Shown: positions 17,099 through 26,262, counted from the stretch's first letter. The stretch is 64,000 nucleotides of DNA from Actinophytocola algeriensis (GCF_014203735.1 NZ_JACHJQ010000001.1:372001-436000), one strand, 5' to 3'. Notes: generated by a model from the letters alone, not told the origin. Numbers and translations: made by a program.

Positions 17099-20000
17099 AT
17101 GCCGATCGACCGACTCGACATCGACGACCTGACCTGGCACGAACTTGCCGAAGCGGTCTACCTTGCCGCGGTCATCCGCCCGCGGGCGGAACCCGAGCCG
17201 CCCGCCGAGCCGAAGTCCCCACCGAACGACGCCGACCGGGTCACCCCGCAACGCGACGAACCTGACGACAACAAACCTGATGGACCAGATCCGGTCGAGG
17301 ACGACGCACCTGCGCCGGAACCGACCGTACGTCCCGAACCAGGCCCGGCGCGTGAGCGACCACAACAGAACCCCGAACCCGAACCGGTGGCGGCGACCGG
17401 GAACGTCACCGCATCGACGTCCCCAGCGGGTTGGTCATTACACGATCGATTGAACATCACTCGAGCTCTCCGGCCGCTGAAACGCCATGTGACGTCCCGA
17501 CGCGTAGGCGACGTGGTCATGGACGAGATAGCGACCGCCGAACGTGCGGTGCAAGATCAGCTGTGGTGGCCGGTCACCCGGCAACGACGCGAACGATGGC
17601 TGGACCTGACGATCGTCATCGACGCCGCGCCATCCATGGCTCTGTGGCGACGCAAAATCGCCGCCTTCGTCGAACTGCTCGAACAACTGGGCGCCTTCCG
17701 CACGGTCCGAGTCCGCCGCCTCGACACGAACCGGTCCGCGTCAGGAGTGCCGTTGCCGCCGGTCCTGTGTGGTGCCGCCGGCCCACGCGACCCGTCCGAG
17801 ATGGTCGACCATTCCGGCCGAAGCGCGGCACTGGTGATCACCGACGGTCTGGGCGAGGCGTGGCGCAGCGATCTCATAGGACCGGTGTTGGCGCAGTGGG
17901 GCAGGGTCATGCCGGTGGCCGTCATCAACTGCCTCCCGCAGTGGATGTGGGGCCGGCACGGGCCGGCGCTGCACCGCGCACGACTCTCATCCGAAGAAGA
18001 TCTACGGCCAAACCGAACCTGGTCGATAGAACTTCTCGACGCATGGTTGGCACCCGTCCCGGAACAAGCATTACCGGAAAGTGCTCTCCCGGTACCGATC
18101 CTGGAAATGGGTCCACGTTGGTTGGCATGGTGGAGTCGTCTTCTCACGACCGGTCACCGCAACCCAGCGGACGCGACCGTCCTCCTGGCCTCGGGCAAGC
18201 CACAACCACGGGTCAGCGTGTACGCGAATATCCGCGAGCCATTGACAGCCAGAGCCCGCATTGCGGAGTTCCGCTCGATCGCGTCCCCCGACGCGCAACG
18301 CCTCGCACAATTGCTGGCGGCTCTGCCAGGGGATATGTCGGTGGCCCGCCAAGTCCAAAACGACTATCTGCCTGGGACCGGACCTGAACTTCTGGGTGAG
18401 CTAATGGGCGCCCGGCTACTGCGGTACGCTTCGCGCACCGCACGCGCGGGATCCACAGAGGACTCAGGCGTATACCACATCGCAGAGTCGGACCGCGAGA
18501 TTCTGCTAGAAGGTGCACGTCGCTCGGAAACAGCGGGCGTTGTGCGGATGGCCGCCCACCACCACGGTCATCGAATAGATGCGTTGGCGCTGCTGCGTGA
18601 TGCCATCGCCGATCCGGACAACACCCCGGAACCGACGCCGGCAGACCGGCCGCTCCAGCGCATTGTCTTGCGTGCGCTCAGTGGTCCGTATCTTCTCCGA
18701 GTCGAACGACTGGACCAAACCTCGGAGCCAGACTCGGCGGCGCCGCCTCCAGTTCCAAGTCCCGCCGAGTCTCGCGAGAGTGTCACCATGTCCCAAGCGG
18801 CCGAGCGCGCCGATGTCCTCAGTCAGTCCCCGGCAATCTCGGCCGCTGAGAGAGAAGCCTCCCAAAGCACCCAATCCACAACACCGCAGACGACGACGTT
18901 CGTCCATGGATTAGGTGAACGCCAACCGGGTGATCCACCTCCGGTTTGGGGCAACGTCCCGCCGCGCAACCTCAACTTCACCGGCCGCGACGACCTGATC
19001 GACGAGCTGCACGCACACCTGACAGCCGGCGGCACAACGGTGGTTCTCCCGGCGACACTGCACGGCATGGGCGGTATCGGGAAGACCCAGACAGCGGTGG
19101 AGTACATCTACCGCCACTTGGACGACTACGACCTCGTGTGGTGGATCGCGGCAGCACAGCCGACGCAGGTCCGCTCCGGGCTGACAGAGCTGGCAAAGCA
19201 GCTGGGCCTGCCGGGAAGCTCGGAGGCGCACACGGCGGTCCCGGCCGTGCTGGAGGCACTGCGCCGAGGTAACCCGATACGTCGGTGGCTGCTGGTCTTC
19301 GACGCCGCGGAGAGCCCGGAGGCGGTCCGGAGGTTCTTCCCGTCCAACGGGCCAGGCGAAATCCTGGTCACCTCCCGCAACCCCGCGTGGGCAGGCGTAG
19401 CCCGCCCAGTGGAGGTCTCGGTCTTCCGCCGGGAGGAGAGCAAAGAACTTCTACGCCGCCGAGGCCCGGACATCAGCGACGGCGACGCGGACCAGATAGC
19501 CGACAAGCTGGGCGACCTCCCGTTGGCGATCGAACAGGCTGCGGCCTGGCGCGCGGAAACCGGTATGCCGGTACGCGAATACCTCCGCCTTTTCGAAGAA
19601 AAGGTAGCGGAAATCTTCGAGTCGTCCTCCACTCCCGACTACGAAGTATCGCTGGCAGCCGCATGGAATGTTTCGTTCGACGAACTGCGAAACCACAACC
19701 CTGCCGCACACCAAATCCTGCTGATCTGTGCGTTCTTCTCCTCAGAGCCGATCTCCCGCGACTTGTTCACCGGTGTGCGCAACGCACAGATCTCAACCGA
19801 GCTGGACGTGACCCTGCGCGACCCCATCGCGCTGGCGCGCGCGATCCGCGAGATCAACCGCTACGGGCTGGCGAAGATCGACCACGGCAGCAACACGATC
19901 CAGCTGCACCGCCTGGTCCAGTTGGTCCTCCGCAACCGCATCACCACACCGACGATGCAAACCCAGATGCGCCACGGCGCACACCAGCTACTGGCGAACA

Positions 20001-21418
20001 TCGATCCGAACGACCCGGAGAACAGCCGGAACTGGCCGCGTTACCGGGAGCTGCTGCCACACGCCTACGCGGCGGACGTCGTGAACTGCACCGACGGCTG
20101 GGTCCGGCAACTGGTCATCAACCTGATGCGCTTCCTGTTCCAGTGGGGCGACCACGAAGAGGCTGCGATCCTGGCGCAGCACGCCTACCGGGACTTCACG
20201 GACAAGTTGGGCCCGGACGACCCGCAGACACTCGAGGTGGCATGGCGCCTCGGCTTCTACCTGTGGGTACTGGGTCGCTTCAACGAGGCGGCAACGCTGA
20301 ACCAGCGCACGTTGGAACGACGGATCCTGGTGTCGGGCGAGGACAGTGAGGAAACGTTCGGCGTACAGGCCAATATCCTGGCTGACCTCAAGGCCAAGGG
20401 TGAGTTCGCGGAAGCCAAGCGACTGAGTGAGGAGGTCCTGCTCAGGACGACAAGGCTGTTCGGTCCGGATGATCCGGAGACGCTGCAGGCCGCCAGCCTG
20501 CACGGCATGAGTCTTCGGCTGATGGGAGACTTCTCCGCTGCGCGGGAGTTGGACGAGAACACCTATCAGAAGAGGGTCGAGATTCTGGGCCGCGACAACC
20601 TCCAAACGCAGGGCTCCTTCATCTCGATCGTCGTCGACCGGCGTGACGCGGGCGAGTACTCCTGGGCGCGGATCGAACAGGAGAAGCTTGTCGAGCGAGC
20701 GATCGAGCAGTTCGGCATCGACCGCCAGGCCACCCAGATGCGGATCTACATGCTTTCGATCGCCCGCCGAAAGGACGGCGACCACCAAGGCGCGTTCGAG
20801 TTGTCGGGACCGGTGCTCGACAACTTCCGCCACCGGTACGGGTCCGAACATCCGCACACAGTTGGTTGCGTACTGGCACATTCCATCGACCTGCGTCACG
20901 CAGGCGACCTGGCCGAAGCTCGAGGCCTGGGTGAGGAAGCGTATGACAGTTATCGGCGATTGCTGGGAGAACACCACCCACACACGTGTGCCGCGATGGT
21001 CGACCTGGCGGTGACTCTGCGGCTCAGCGGTGACGCTGCCGGCGCACGTGCCCTCGACGAACGGGCGTTCGAGCAACTGAGGACCAGCCTCGGTGCCGAC
21101 CACCCCAACGCGGTCGTGGGCGGCATCAACCTGGCGAGCGACCTGGCGGCGATCGGTGAGACCGATGCCGCGATCGAACTCGGTCAGGAGATGCTCGAAC
21201 GGTCGCGCGGCTCACTCGGACCTGACCACCCCACGACGTTGGCCGCCGAGTTGAACATCATCTTCGACCTGCGGACGGCGGGACACGACGGTACCGACGT
21301 GCGGTTCTCCGACGTCCTGGCCCGCTACCGCCGAACGCTGGGAGAAGCGCACCTCGCGACCAAGTCGGCGGCCGGTGGCAGTCGCGCGAACTGCGACATC
21401 GATCCGTTGATCCTCTGA
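17099..21418 (+). CDS. SAV_2336-type vWA-like / NB-ARC / TPR protein (FxSxx-COOH-system FxsT-like)
   Basis: 1439 residues. It opens with IDRLDIDDLTWHELAEAVYLAA, typical of SAV_2336-family N-termini, then a disordered acidic Pro-rich linker. A vWA-like domain follows (RERWLDLTIVIDAAPSMALW, about residues 165-430). A STAND NTPase begins near residue 620, after the family motif VPPRNLNFTGRDDL; it has P-loop GMGGIGKT (about 656), Walker B WLLVFDAAE and GLPL-like LGDLPLAIEQAA. From about residue 985 to the end it is TPR repeats. This architecture is that of the tetratricopeptide protein of FxSxx-COOH peptide systems. I chose ATG 17099 because it aligns with the family N-terminus; a TTG at 17033 is possible. 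STAND proteins usually act as ligand-triggered oligomeric switches. Confidence 0.85.
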   Translation: MPIDRLDIDDLTWHELAEAVYLAAVIRPRAEPEPPAEPKSPPNDADRVTPQRDEPDDNKPDGPDPVEDDAPAPEPTVRPEPGPARERPQQNPEPEPVAATGNVTASTSPAGWSLHDRLNITRALRPLKRHVTSRRVGDVVMDEIATAERAVQDQLWWPVTRQRRERWLDLTIVIDAAPSMALWRRKIAAFVELLEQLGAFRTVRVRRLDTNRSASGVPLPPVLCGAAGPRDPSEMVDHSGRSAALVITDGLGEAWRSDLIGPVLAQWGRVMPVAVINCLPQWMWGRHGPALHRARLSSEEDLRPNRTWSIELLDAWLAPVPEQALPESALPVPILEMGPRWLAWWSRLLTTGHRNPADATVLLASGKPQPRVSVYANIREPLTARARIAEFRSIASPDAQRLAQLLAALPGDMSVARQVQNDYLPGTGPELLGELMGARLLRYASRTARAGSTEDSGVYHIAESDREILLEGARRSETAGVVRMAAHHHGHRIDALALLRDAIADPDNTPEPTPADRPLQRIVLRALSGPYLLRVERLDQTSEPDSAAPPPVPSPAESRESVTMSQAAERADVLSQSPAISAAEREASQSTQSTTPQTTTFVHGLGERQPGDPPPVWGNVPPRNLNFTGRDDLIDELHAHLTAGGTTVVLPATLHGMGGIGKTQTAVEYIYRHLDDYDLVWWIAAAQPTQVRSGLTELAKQLGLPGSSEAHTAVPAVLEALRRGNPIRRWLLVFDAAESPEAVRRFFPSNGPGEILVTSRNPAWAGVARPVEVSVFRREESKELLRRRGPDISDGDADQIADKLGDLPLAIEQAAAWRAETGMPVREYLRLFEEKVAEIFESSSTPDYEVSLAAAWNVSFDELRNHNPAAHQILLICAFFSSEPISRDLFTGVRNAQISTELDVTLRDPIALARAIREINRYGLAKIDHGSNTIQLHRLVQLVLRNRITTPTMQTQMRHGAHQLLANIDPNDPENSRNWPRYRELLPHAYAADVVNCTDGWVRQLVINLMRFLFQWGDHEEAAILAQHAYRDFTDKLGPDDPQTLEVAWRLGFYLWVLGRFNEAATLNQRTLERRILVSGEDSEETFGVQANILADLKAKGEFAEAKRLSEEVLLRTTRLFGPDDPETLQAASLHGMSLRLMGDFSAARELDENTYQKRVEILGRDNLQTQGSFISIVVDRRDAGEYSWARIEQEKLVERAIEQFGIDRQATQMRIYMLSIARRKDGDHQGAFELSGPVLDNFRHRYGSEHPHTVGCVLAHSIDLRHAGDLAEARGLGEEAYDSYRRLLGEHHPHTCAAMVDLAVTLRLSGDAAGARALDERAFEQLRTSLGADHPNAVVGGINLASDLAAIGETDAAIELGQEMLERSRGSLGPDHPTTLAAELNIIFDLRTAGHDGTDVRFSDVLARYRRTLGEAHLATKSAAGGSRANCDIDPLIL

Positions 21419-21424
21419 AGGCGG

Positions 21425-23278
21425 TCAGTACACGCTCTGGCCGAGCCACGTGGCGAGCCGTTCCGGTGTGGGCACGTCGGGCGACACGGTGGTGATCCGC
21501 CGCCACACCGCACGGACCAGCTCGGGGTAGTGGGTCAATGCCCGTGCTGCTGGGCTGGTGCCGACGCCGGCGAGCGCGAGTCCCAGGCCGATCCACGACG
21601 ACACCCGGTCGGGGTGCTGTGCCAGCTCGGCCCGGTAGCCGCGGACCGCGTCGTCGAACCGTCCGGTCGCGTAGGCCAGGTCCGAGGTCGTGACGTCCTC
21701 CGCCGACCGCCACATCGACGCCAGCTCACGCCGGTCCGCCAGTGCGATGTCGAGGTGGATCAGGTGGGTTCGTGCCTCGGACGACGAGCCGTCCGGCACG
21801 GGCGTCGGAGGGGGATCGACATAGGCGAAAGCGGGCGGAGGGTGAAGCTGGTCGGCCAGCCACGCCTCCGCCAAGATCACCACCGAACGGTGGTCCGGCC
21901 GGAGGTGCCGCATTCGGTAGCCCGCGTGGTGATCCGCGGTGATGGCCTCCGCGCGCCGTCGGAGGTCGTCGGGTACCGGTTCGGCCAGCCACGGCCGCAG
22001 TCGCTCCGCGATGCCGTCGACGAACCTGCGGCCCGTGGTCGTCAGGCTCGCGTCCCGGTGCACGGAGTCGAGCACGCGCCACGTATCACCGCGTGACTGG
22101 GCGAACTCGAACATGGCTCGGCGCGCGAGCTTTCCGTCGTGGGCGCGTGCGATCTCCCGCCAGAAAGCCGCGATACCGAAGAACGCGTAGATCCCCTGCA
22201 GGGTCTTGCCGATGGGTCGTGGATCGGGACGCCATGGCACGTAGAACCGTTCACGCGGGTCGTCTTCGTGCAGTTGCGCGAGGTGCAGGACCCCACCGAG
22301 GACGATGTGCTGGAACTCGTGCACGAGCGTGGCCGCGAGTGTCGGGGCGTCGTCCGGCCGTGCGATGAGGGCGCTGCCGAACGCCTCACCGGTCGACGCG
22401 CTCGCACTCCGGAACGGCGCGGCCGGTCCGGGTACGACGGAATCCAGACCAGCGGAAAATGCTTCTGCGCGCTCAGGGAAATGCTGCGCGATCAGCCGCC
22501 ACGCTCCCGTCAGTTCAGCTCGCCACGCGCGCAGTTCGGCCGGGTCCATGCGCCGGGGGCGCATTGGTTCGTGCAGTCCGCGATACGGATCGATGTCGTC
22601 GAGCCGGGTCGTGAGACGATGCCGCCCGGCTGTGGCCGTCGCATCGCGTACGGCCCACCAGTTCGGCCGGTCGGCGTCAAAGGGCTCGGTCAGCACCACC
22701 AGGCCGAGGTCGTTCGTGATCTCTGCCCGGCCCTGCGTGCCACGCACCTCGGCCACCGAGTGTGGCTCGTCGGCAGGCAGGTGTGCCATGCCCAGAGTCG
22801 GCAGGATGACACCGCCTTCCCACACCGGCACGATGGCGTGGAAGTTCAGCCGGGCGCGGATCGCGGCAGCGGCGGCGACAGCGTGGACATGCCCTACGTG
22901 TGACCACATCGGACAGACGCCGGTTATTCCCTTGCGTAGCAAGCGGATCGTGTACCCTGCCCAGCTCCCGAGATAGGGGTGGGCGAGGACGAGTTCGAAC
23001 ACGTCGGGACTTCTGGTCTCGACTCTGGCCAGGAGTTCCCAGGCGTCCTCCGGTGACGGGAGAGGGGCGAACAACTCAGGCGTCTTGCTGACCTCGTCCA
23101 TCAGCGCGCGCAGAAGAAGCAGCCGCCTGCTGCGTTCGGCGTGGCGTAGTCGGTGCACTACCGCCGGGCGGATCTCGCCGCGGGCCAGTTCATCGAAGTC
23201 GGACCAGGGCAACTGGTGGAACGTGGCCTCAGGTGAGTCCGGGGTGTTCCGGTGCGGCGCGACGTCCCTGGGTGGCAT
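21425..23278 (-). CDS. HExxH-type putative peptide β-hydroxylase (peptide-modification enzyme)
   Basis: 617 residues. It contains a metal-binding HEFQH near residue 318 (VHEFQHIVLGG) and the family segment EITNDLGLVVLTEPFD near residue 190. This matches the HExxH-containing peptide-modification proteins found in FxSxx-COOH loci; characterised relatives are Fe(II)/α-ketoglutarate peptide hydroxylases rather than proteases. The C-terminal third is helical and TPR-like (FDDAVRGYRAELAQHPDRVSSW). It starts four bases after the stop of the 60-residue peptide gene, whose 3' end supplies a GGGAGAA ribosome-binding site, so peptide and enzyme are co-produced. It converges on the vWA/NB-ARC gene with only six bases between stops. 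No radical-SAM maturase is present in the window. Confidence 0.8.
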   Translation of the reverse strand: MPPRDVAPHRNTPDSPEATFHQLPWSDFDELARGEIRPAVVHRLRHAERSRRLLLLRALMDEVSKTPELFAPLPSPEDAWELLARVETRSPDVFELVLAHPYLGSWAGYTIRLLRKGITGVCPMWSHVGHVHAVAAAAAIRARLNFHAIVPVWEGGVILPTLGMAHLPADEPHSVAEVRGTQGRAEITNDLGLVVLTEPFDADRPNWWAVRDATATAGRHRLTTRLDDIDPYRGLHEPMRPRRMDPAELRAWRAELTGAWRLIAQHFPERAEAFSAGLDSVVPGPAAPFRSASASTGEAFGSALIARPDDAPTLAATLVHEFQHIVLGGVLHLAQLHEDDPRERFYVPWRPDPRPIGKTLQGIYAFFGIAAFWREIARAHDGKLARRAMFEFAQSRGDTWRVLDSVHRDASLTTTGRRFVDGIAERLRPWLAEPVPDDLRRRAEAITADHHAGYRMRHLRPDHRSVVILAEAWLADQLHPPPAFAYVDPPPTPVPDGSSSEARTHLIHLDIALADRRELASMWRSAEDVTTSDLAYATGRFDDAVRGYRAELAQHPDRVSSWIGLGLALAGVGTSPAARALTHYPELVRAVWRRITTVSPDVPTPERLATWLGQSVY

Positions 23279-23281
23279 CGG

Positions 23282-23464
23282 TTAGTCCACCCGTTCTCCC
23301 TGGCCGGACTCACCGCTTTTCTTGTCCCGTAGAGCGCCGGTTCGCTCCAGTGCGTGATGCACTGCCTGGCGGATCGCTGAACTGTTCAGCCCGCGTAAGC
23401 GGGCGAAAGAGGTGGTGCTCAAGTCGATCAACAGGGATTCGATGCCCGTGTCCGTGGTTTTCAC
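23282..23464 (-). CDS. FxSxx-COOH-type precursor-like peptide lacking the FxS tail
   Basis: 60 residues, GTG start at 23464 with a strong GGAGGGGG eight bases upstream. The N-terminal two-thirds (LLIDLSTTSFARLRGL, then AIRQAVHHALERTGA) has the pattern I associate with FxSxx-COOH RiPP precursors: an IDL segment, an LRxL motif and an amphipathic helix ending in a conserved Leu. The expected C-terminal Phe-x-Ser-x-x core is absent; the tail is charged and polar (KKSGESGQGERVD). It is coupled to the HExxH enzyme immediately downstream. It may be a precursor with a different core, a leader-only adaptor, or a degenerate precursor. The family match is by eye. Confidence 0.7.
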   Translation of the reverse strand: MKTTDTGIESLLIDLSTTSFARLRGLNSSAIRQAVHHALERTGALRDKKSGESGQGERVD

Positions 23465-23630
23465 GTCGTGGCCCCCTCCACCCGTTCATGGCTTGCGCCC
23501 AGTGTTTCCATCATCGCTCACCGTGGTGGATTCGGGAAGTGGGGGTGAATTCCGGTGAGTGTGCCAACTGGCATACGCGCTGGTCGCGGTGTGTCCGACC
23601 ATGGTCATACCGGGAGAGAAGGGGCGAATC

Positions 23631-23960
23631 ATGGACAACCACGCGAGGACACTGGCCCGTCAGGCCGAATGGACGCCGCAGTCCGGTGCGAGCAGGCCGG
23701 TCGCCTTTCCGCCGCATCCGCCGTTGCAGTCCGGGGGCTGGTACCGCGGGGCGGACGTGGAACTGCCGGGGCCGGGGCGGCCGCCGGTGGGTGCGTCCTC
23801 GGGGATGTCTGCTCGGGCGGCGCTGATGTTGACCCTGATCTTCGGGCTGATCGGGGTGCTTGCCAGGTCGTTGGACGACGGGGCGTTCGCGGTCGTGGTG
23901 ACGGTGGCGGTGCTGGCGGCGCCGGCCCTGCTGCTGCGGGGCCGGCGCCGGAGCGACTAG
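23631..23960 (+). CDS. Small membrane protein of unknown function
   Basis: 109 residues. A Pro-rich N-terminal half of about 65 residues (SGASRPVAFPPHPP, ELPGPGRPPVG) is followed by two hydrophobic helices (ALMLTLIFGLIGVL and FAVVVTVAVLAAPALLL) and a basic C-terminus (RGRRRSD). Start ATG 23631 has AAGGGG about seven bases upstream. It is divergent from the peptide/HExxH pair, sharing a ~165-base intergenic region, and its stop overlaps the convergent Nramp-like gene by four bases. I do not recognise the family. Confidence 0.65.
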   Translation: MDNHARTLARQAEWTPQSGASRPVAFPPHPPLQSGGWYRGADVELPGPGRPPVGASSGMSARAALMLTLIFGLIGVLARSLDDGAFAVVVTVAVLAAPALLLRGRRRSD

Positions 23961-25477
23961 AACGACACCAGCGGGCCGCCGGTGATGAACTCGTAGGCGA
24001 AGTTCACGAAGAAGAAGCCGAAGAACAGCACGTTCAGCACCAGGATCACGTAGTGCCATGGGCGTGGGCGTGCTGCCTTCGGGAGCCGGGAGTTCAGGTA
24101 CATCAACGCGAACGGGAACATCAGCGCGCCGAAGTTCGACATGTTCGCCGAGATCTGCACCAGTTCCACGGGGAGTGCCAGGTGCAGGGCGGCCGCGATG
24201 ACGACGAGGACCACCAGCATGTAGGGGTAGTAGAACTTACGCGGGTCACCTTCCAGCCTCCGGCGCAGCCGGGGGCTGGTCGCGTGCGCGGCGTCGGTGA
24301 AGTTGCGTACCAGGGCCTCGAAGATGCCGAGCTGCGTGGAGAACAGGACCAGCACACCGACGGTGAGCATCAGGTAGAACATGCCCTGGCCGTAGTCTGC
24401 GCCCAGGTGTTCGGCGGTGAACGTCGGCACGTTCGCGGTCGTGGGTACGTCGCCGCTGGTCGTCACCACGTGGGCCATGAGGATGGTCGGCAGCAGCATG
24501 CCGATCATCGCGCCGCAGAAGAAGACCAGCCACAGGTCGATCATCAGCAGCTTGTACCAGCGGCGCCAGCGCGTCGTGTTCTCCGGCGTGTCCGGGAACG
24601 TCACGCCGACGGAGCGGATCTCCTCCTGTTTGCCGCGCATGCCGGACAGGAACCCGACCTTCGAGCCCATGCCGTAACCCTTGTCGCGGTAGTGGTTCAT
24701 CGCGTACCAGTTCAGGCCGGACGCGAGGGCGGTGAACCCGGCGAGCGCGCCGAGCGTCGTCGCCGTGATGCCTTCCGGTGGTGCCGCCGGGGTGACGAGG
24801 CCGCGCACGCCCTCCCACCAGGTCGACCACGGCACGATCAGGACGCACACCACGATCAGGACCGCCAGCAGCGTGCCGACGATCACCCAGTTGGCGAGCT
24901 CGAGGGTGCGGGACACCTTGCGCGCCAACGCGGTGATGAGGAAGACGACGAGCAGCAACCCGATCGCGAGCAGCCGCACCCACTCGATCTCGTCCGGCCG
25001 GTGTACGCGTCCGGTGATCAACGCGAACAGGCCCTGCCCCGCGCCGGCGGCCCATCCGCCGAAGATGAACGCGAAGTAGAACGCGATCAGGGAGAACGGA
25101 ACCCACAGCTTCCATCCGGGCGGCACCCGTCCGAACCCGACGATCGGCACCTCGCCGGTCGCGGTCACGTAGCGTGCGCACTCGACGTTGTAGAACGTTT
25201 GCAGGATCGCGGAAACGGTGATGACCCACCCGACACCGACGAAGCCGAACTCGCCGATCGCGCCGGGGCCGAGCAGCCACTCGCCGCTGCCGACGGAGAT
25301 CCCGAGCGCGATCAGGCTCGGGCCGATCACGAACTGGATAATCTGCCGCACACCGAGCTTGCGGACCTTGAACACTTCTTCCGGTTCCGGCAGGTCAGCC
25401 ACGGCCAGCGGGGGCCGGCTGACGCCGAGCGGGTATTCGGTGGACTGAGAAGCGCGTTCATCGACATCTTTGGCCAT
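23957..25477 (-). CDS. Nramp-like membrane transporter lacking the DPGN motif
   Basis: 506 residues with about eleven transmembrane helices in an Nramp/APC-superfamily arrangement. The first helix reads GPSLIALGISVGSGEWLLGPGAIG: a GP start and an unwound middle as in Nramp, but GSGE replaces the metal-binding DPGN of manganese/iron transporters. This branch is commonly annotated as Nramp-related, and its substrate may not be Mn or Fe. The large hydrophilic loop (GKQEEIRSVGVTFPDTPENTTRWRRWY) is distinctive. Start ATG 25477 has AGGAGG six bases upstream. Confidence 0.75.
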   Translation of the reverse strand: MAKDVDERASQSTEYPLGVSRPPLAVADLPEPEEVFKVRKLGVRQIIQFVIGPSLIALGISVGSGEWLLGPGAIGEFGFVGVGWVITVSAILQTFYNVECARYVTATGEVPIVGFGRVPPGWKLWVPFSLIAFYFAFIFGGWAAGAGQGLFALITGRVHRPDEIEWVRLLAIGLLLVVFLITALARKVSRTLELANWVIVGTLLAVLIVVCVLIVPWSTWWEGVRGLVTPAAPPEGITATTLGALAGFTALASGLNWYAMNHYRDKGYGMGSKVGFLSGMRGKQEEIRSVGVTFPDTPENTTRWRRWYKLLMIDLWLVFFCGAMIGMLLPTILMAHVVTTSGDVPTTANVPTFTAEHLGADYGQGMFYLMLTVGVLVLFSTQLGIFEALVRNFTDAAHATSPRLRRRLEGDPRKFYYPYMLVVLVVIAAALHLALPVELVQISANMSNFGALMFPFALMYLNSRLPKAARPRPWHYVILVLNVLFFGFFFVNFAYEFITGGPLVSF

Positions 25478-25918
25478 GACGACCTCCTCAGTCTGATTTA
25501 GCGCACGACGAGATTCCCGTCAATTGTCCTTTCCGGACAACGGAGAAGTGTTCGCGATGCGAACAGGCTCCGGTGAGGTCCGGTCCTGTCCCGAAAGGAA
25601 ACGTGAGCACGTCGGTCTCCCTCCAGGAATTCCTCCGACGTGTAGCCGCCGTAGGATGACGCCCGGGGACCGCGACAAGGTCGGATCGACCCGGACCGTG
25701 ACACCGGCGTTGAGCCGCACCGAAGGTGCGGAGCCCGATGAGTGCGAACCGCCCGCACGGCGGTGCACAGGGCGGCGCGATAACCGGTGTCGGCGGTCCA
25801 AGGGGACCATGGAAGCACTTCCTGGGGGAGTGCTTGGTGCCCTTCCACGGAAAGCGGTCCGACGCGTATCGGGCCGGGCCCGGCTGTGCCACCGCGTGCC
25901 TGGCAGGGAAAACCGCTG
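25478..25918. other. Intergenic stretch without a recognised gene
   Basis: About 440 bases upstream of the Nramp-like gene. Open frames exist on both strands, but none shows recognisable motifs, consistent codon bias or a convincing ribosome-binding site. It may hold the Nramp promoter and decayed 3' sequence of the pseudogene to its right. Confidence 0.4.
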
Positions 25919-26251
25919 CGTGTACGCGCCTCCGACGACGCCGTGAGCGCGTTGTGTTCGAGTCGACGCAGTGCGTTCCTGGCAGCGTCCAGCCTGCCGA
26001 GAGCGAGCGCGCACAGCACGACGTACCGCTCCGCCACCGCGACCTGGAGAGCCGACCTGGCAGCCGCGCTCGCTTCCCGGAACAGGTCCCTGGCCCACAT
26101 GAACTGCCTGGGCGGTGGTGGCCGTGTTCGCGTCCGACAGCGTTCGCAGCCCGGTGCGCACCGCAGTCGTGCAGGGCTGTTCGAGCGCGTCGACGAGTTT
26201 CTTGATGCCGTGCTTCGCCGCGATCGCCGCGACTGCCGTGATCGGTTCCAC
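25919..26251 (-). pseudogene. Frameshifted remnant of an unknown α-helical protein
   Basis: Two adjacent minus-strand frames read as one helical protein. From GTG 26251: MEPITAVAAIAAKHGIKK, LVDALEQPCTTAVRTG, and on to NTATTAQ. In the next frame it continues QFMWARDLFREASAAARS, AVAERYVVLCALALGR and LDAARNALRRLEHNAL. A single extra G near 26107-26110 joins the frames exactly (GCC CAG then CAG TTC ATG). Both parts have coding-like GC3. The real C-terminus is unclear and 25919 is an estimate. The gene follows the VOC stop by 11 bases. A sequencing error is the alternative. Family not recognised. Confidence 0.55.
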
Positions 26252-26262
26252 GCCGCCGAAAT

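Noticed and set aside
23555-25501. A 648-codon plus-strand frame opposite the Nramp-like gene
   Set aside because: Gln/Arg/His-rich shadow without motifs; the minus strand encodes a clear polytopic membrane protein with a strong ribosome-binding site.
25520-25918. Continuation of the helical pseudogene to the end of either open frame
   Set aside because: Beyond about 25919 neither frame has coding-like composition or recognisable sequence, so the remnant was ended there.
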